From Martinezella rhizogenes (GTDB lineage: Bacteria; Pseudomonadota; Alphaproteobacteria; Rhizobiales; Rhizobiaceae), in contig NZ_JAPYZZ010000010.1 in the NCBI RefSeq assembly GCF_027460065.1, positions 117,402 to 181,401 of the forward strand: 64,000 bases of DNA, given 5' to 3'. The notes under the pieces were generated by a model. The model saw only the letters and a list, made by a program, of their open reading frames with translations. It made no database searches and was not told the DNA's origin. Numbering within the stretch: the stretch's first letter is position 1; each line of letters begins with the position of its first letter. A program made the translations under genes and the position numbers. Shown here in pieces: positions 61,850-64,000 of the stretch.

Positions 61850-62707
61850 TTATTTCCGCGCGCCGTCCAGACGGTAGAATCGCGCAGCGTTGCCCCCCAG
61901 AATGCCGGCCATCTCGTCATGGGAAATGTGGTTCTGCAAAACCGCGCGCAGCGCATTGATGACTTCCGCATATGAGCCGGCAAGCAGGCAGACCGGCCAG
62001 TCGCTGCCGAACATTAGCCGTTTTGCCCCGAACGCCGAGACGGTATGTGCGACGAAGGGCGCTAGGTCGTCCGGTGACCAGCTGTCACGGCAGGCCTCGG
62101 TAATCATTCCCGACAGTTTGCAGAACACATTGGGATGCTGCGCGACACGGCGCAGGTCGTCCGCCCAGCCCTGGGTTATCCCGGTCGCGATAGGCGGTTT
62201 CGACAGATGGTCGATGACGGTGCGGAGGCCAGGCACCGCCTCCAGCGCCTTAGCCACATGGGAAAGATGGCGCGGATAGGTCAGGAAATCGAGAGCGATA
62301 TTACGGTCACGGATCGCGCTAAGACTGGAAAGCACCGCCGGGCGCAGAATATAGGCATCATCGTCGATATCCTGCAGCATCGGGCGCAGGCCGACGAATT
62401 TCGGATGGTCGACGAGTGCATCCAGCTTGGCGGCAAAGGCCGGGTCTTCCATGTCTAGCCAGCCGACGACACCGGCGATGAAATCTTCCCTGGCGGCCAG
62501 ATCGAGAAGAAAAGCCGTTTCCGCCTCGGTCGCTGCCGCCTGCACGACGATGGTGCGGTGGACGCCGGCGCGCCGCAGAAGCGGGGCGAGATCGCTCGGC
62601 AGATAATCCCGATAGAGCGGCTCGCCCATTGCCGGCGACATCCATCCGTAATCGCTGCGTGCGATCCGCCAGAAATGCTGATGGGAATCGATGACGGCGG
62701 CATCCAT
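61850..62707 (-). CDS. Amidohydrolase-fold lactonase (L-fuconolactonase-like)
   Basis: A 285-residue TIM-barrel hydrolase of the amidohydrolase/lactonase group (COG3618-like). Metal-site motifs are IDSHQHFW at the N-terminus, TVIDHLSKPP in the middle and LMFGSDWPV near the C-terminus. These enzymes open sugar 1,5- or 1,4-lactones. The start is ATG 62707 with GAAGGG upstream; the frame is open to 63061 only because it runs antisense-free through the FAH gene. It lies 11 bases after the FAH-type gene. Its 3' end abuts the IS66 relic but is intact. Confidence 0.85.
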   Translation of the reverse strand: MDAAVIDSHQHFWRIARSDYGWMSPAMGEPLYRDYLPSDLAPLLRRAGVHRTIVVQAAATEAETAFLLDLAAREDFIAGVVGWLDMEDPAFAAKLDALVDHPKFVGLRPMLQDIDDDAYILRPAVLSSLSAIRDRNIALDFLTYPRHLSHVAKALEAVPGLRTVIDHLSKPPIATGITQGWADDLRRVAQHPNVFCKLSGMITEACRDSWSPDDLAPFVAHTVSAFGAKRLMFGSDWPVCLLAGSYAEVINALRAVLQNHISHDEMAGILGGNAARFYRLDGARK

Positions 62708-62718
62708 GCGCTTGCCCT

Positions 62719-63564
62719 TCAAATATCGGCCCGGACACGCTGGATCTGCATGCCGAGCCCTTCGATCCCGAGTTCCACGATATCGCCGGGCTTCAGCCAG
62801 CGCTGCGGCGTCATGCCCATGCCGACACCCGGCGGCGTGCCGGTGGAAATGATGTCGCCGGGATGCAGACTCATGAACTGGCTGAGATAGGACACCAGAA
62901 AGGAAACGCCATAGACCATGGTGCGCGTCGATCCGTTCTGCATCGTTTCGCCATTGACCCTCAGCCAAAGCCTGAGATTTTGCGGATCGGCGATCTCGTC
63001 TTTCGTCACCAGCCATGGGCCGACCGGCCCGAACGTGTCGCAGGATTTGCCCTTGGTCCATTGCCCGGACCGTTCGGTCTGGAACGACCGTTCGGAGACA
63101 TCGTGCAGCACGCAGTAACCGGCGACGTGATCGAGCGCCTCGGCCGCGCTCACATATTTGGCGGTCCTGCCGATGACGACGCCGAGTTCGACCTCCCAGT
63201 CGGTTTTGGTCGAATGGCGCGGGATGAGGATATCGTCGTTCGGGCCTGTTATCGCCGAGGTTGCCTTCATGAAAATGACCGGCTCGGGCGGCACCGCCAT
63301 GCCGGATTCTTCGGCGTGATCGGCATAGTTAAGGCCGATGCAGATGAATTTGCCAGTGCCCGCGACGCAAGCGCCGAGACGCGGCGCGCCTTCCACAGGC
63401 GGCAGCCGGTCGGCGGGAATTGCCGCAAGCAAAGCCAGTTTTTTCGGGGTGAGTGCGTTCCCGGCGATATCTTCGACATGATCCGCGAGATCGCGCAAAA
63501 TGCCGTTCTCATCGATCAGGCCGGGTCTTTCGGCGCCGGCGGCGCCATATCGAACAAGTTTCAT
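62719..63564 (-). CDS. Fumarylacetoacetate-hydrolase-family protein (2,4-diketo-3-deoxy-L-fuconate hydrolase-like)
   Basis: A 281-residue FAH protein: MKLVRYGAAGAERPGLIDEN, then IGLNYADHAEESG, the metal-binding WEVELGVVIG and GDIISTGTPPGVGMG. The AERPG and KGKSCDTFGPVGPWLVT segments are the same as in the family's sugar-acid hydrolases of the L-fuconate route. CAGGAG lies 7 bases before ATG 63564. With the lactonase downstream and the UxaA-type dehydratase upstream it reads as one operon. Confidence 0.88.
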   Translation of the reverse strand: MKLVRYGAAGAERPGLIDENGILRDLADHVEDIAGNALTPKKLALLAAIPADRLPPVEGAPRLGACVAGTGKFICIGLNYADHAEESGMAVPPEPVIFMKATSAITGPNDDILIPRHSTKTDWEVELGVVIGRTAKYVSAAEALDHVAGYCVLHDVSERSFQTERSGQWTKGKSCDTFGPVGPWLVTKDEIADPQNLRLWLRVNGETMQNGSTRTMVYGVSFLVSYLSQFMSLHPGDIISTGTPPGVGMGMTPQRWLKPGDIVELGIEGLGMQIQRVRADI

Positions 63565-63584
63565 GATATCTCCTGCTTTCGGGC

Positions 63585-64000
63585 TTACATTGTCGCGCCG
63601 ATGGACCATGGGACGAATTCATTGTCGCCATAACCCAGAAGCTCCGATTTGGTGCGCTCGCCGGAGGCGACGGCGAGGATTCTGGTGAAGATTTCCTCGC
63701 CCTTCTGCTGCAACGTCGTACCGTCCAGCACGTCACCACAATTGATGTCCATATCTTCCCCCATCTTTTCGAAGATGTAGGAATTGGAAGCGAGCTTGAT
63801 CGAAGGGGTGGGCTTGCAGCCGAAAGCAGAGCCCCGCCCGGTGGTAAAACACAGGATATTGGCGCCACCCGCCACCTGGCCCGTGGCCGAAACGGGGTCG
63901 TAACCGGGTGTATCCATGAAGACCAGTCCCTTGGCGTCCACCGGTTCGGCGTAGTTGAATACTACGCCGAACCGGTGGACGCCAAGGGACTGGTCTTCAT
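63585..64000 (-). CDS. UxaA/altronate-dehydratase-family protein, C-terminal part
   Basis: The minus strand encodes the C-terminal end of a galactarate/altronate dehydratase-type enzyme: FNYAEPVDAKGLVFMDTPGY, then TGQVAGGANILCFTTGRGSA, FGCKPTPSIKLASNSYIFEK, CGDVLDGTTLQQKGEEIF. Its conserved Cys and GCKPTP motif bind the iron-sulfur centre and substrate. It removes water from a sugar acid in the cytoplasm. The gene continues past the right edge, and the last part overlaps the palindrome at 63916-64000; bases beyond about 63961 should not be trusted as native sequence. Confidence 0.8.
   Translation of the reverse strand, partial: EDQSLGVHRFGVVFNYAEPVDAKGLVFMDTPGYDPVSATGQVAGGANILCFTTGRGSAFGCKPTPSIKLASNSYIFEKMGEDMDINCGDVLDGTTLQQKGEEIFTRILAVASGERTKSELLGYGDNEFVPWSIGATM
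63916..64000. repeat. Perfect 40-bp fold-back at the right edge
   Basis: Bases 63916-63955 and 63961-64000 are exact reverse complements separated by TGAAT. The palindrome cuts through the dehydratase coding sequence and ends exactly at the window edge. It is most likely a snap-back or chimeric-read artefact at an assembly end. Confidence 0.85.

Noticed and set aside
63916..64000. Hairpin telomere of a linear replicon
   Set aside because: The palindrome lies inside the coding sequence of a conserved dehydratase and no telomere-resolvase-type site is evident; an assembly fold-back is simpler.

Overview
The window looks like an accessory, catabolism-rich stretch of an alphaproteobacterium of the order Hyphomicrobiales (Rhizobiaceae or Brucellaceae-like). 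This is inferred from GC-rich coding sequence, dense solute ABC importers with private LacI/IclR/TetR/LysR regulators, and the gene families present. No rRNA, tRNA, CRISPR array or replication origin was seen.

Layout. 1-7.7 kb: 5'-part of a FabF-type ketoacyl synthase, a TetR regulator divergent from an RND efflux pair (pump 1), then a glutathione S-transferase and an SDR oxidoreductase. 7.9-20.6 kb: twelve minus-strand genes reading as one operon: an amidohydrolase, a complete spermidine/putrescine-type importer, a complete branched-chain-amino-acid-type importer, a small GAF protein and a second, paralogous amidohydrolase, with a TetR gene upstream. 20.8-21.4 kb: a graveyard of hydrolase, LacI and HNH fragments. 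21.5-35.6 kb: a catabolic locus (SDR, two TIM-barrel isomerase-like proteins, ketopentenoate-hydratase-like enzyme, DapA-like aldolase, AroE-like dehydrogenase, aldo/keto reductase, sugar ABC importer) with an IclR regulator, and a divergent Gfo/Idh dehydrogenase plus SMP-30 lactonase. 35.8-45.7 kb: an ABC importer without its own ATPase, a metallophosphoesterase, TetR, a second AroE-like enzyme overlapping a leaderless FG-GAP beta-propeller gene, a second IclR and a PfkB kinase. 45.8-53.1 kb: LysE and EamA exporters, TetR, LysR, an MFS transporter, an NTF2-like protein, a frameshifted NAD(P)-binding gene and an Rrf2 regulator. 53.2-60.9 kb: RND pump 2 (a paralogue of pump 1), a methyltransferase, TetR, a flavoprotein with a twin-arginine-like leader and an ICMT-like methyltransferase. 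60.9-61.8 kb: hydrolase, IS3 and IS66 relics. 61.8-64 kb: an L-fuconate-type sugar-acid pathway (fuconolactonase-like, FAH hydrolase, partial UxaA-family dehydratase).

How it fits together. Two themes dominate: uptake and stepwise degradation of small organic solutes (four ABC importers, two dehydrogenase/lactonase-type pairs, two IclR circuits sharing a GGAA-N5-TTCY box), and efflux/detoxification (two RND pumps under TetR control). The strongest new observations are: a truncated TetR relic in front of pump 2, with a matching operator at the intact TetR gene 6 kb away; two AroE-like enzymes that have both lost the family's SxS substrate motif; the FG-GAP protein without a signal peptide that overlaps one of them; and the amidohydrolase-bracketed double-importer operon. 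The right edge of the window is a perfect 40-bp fold-back that is probably an assembly artefact.
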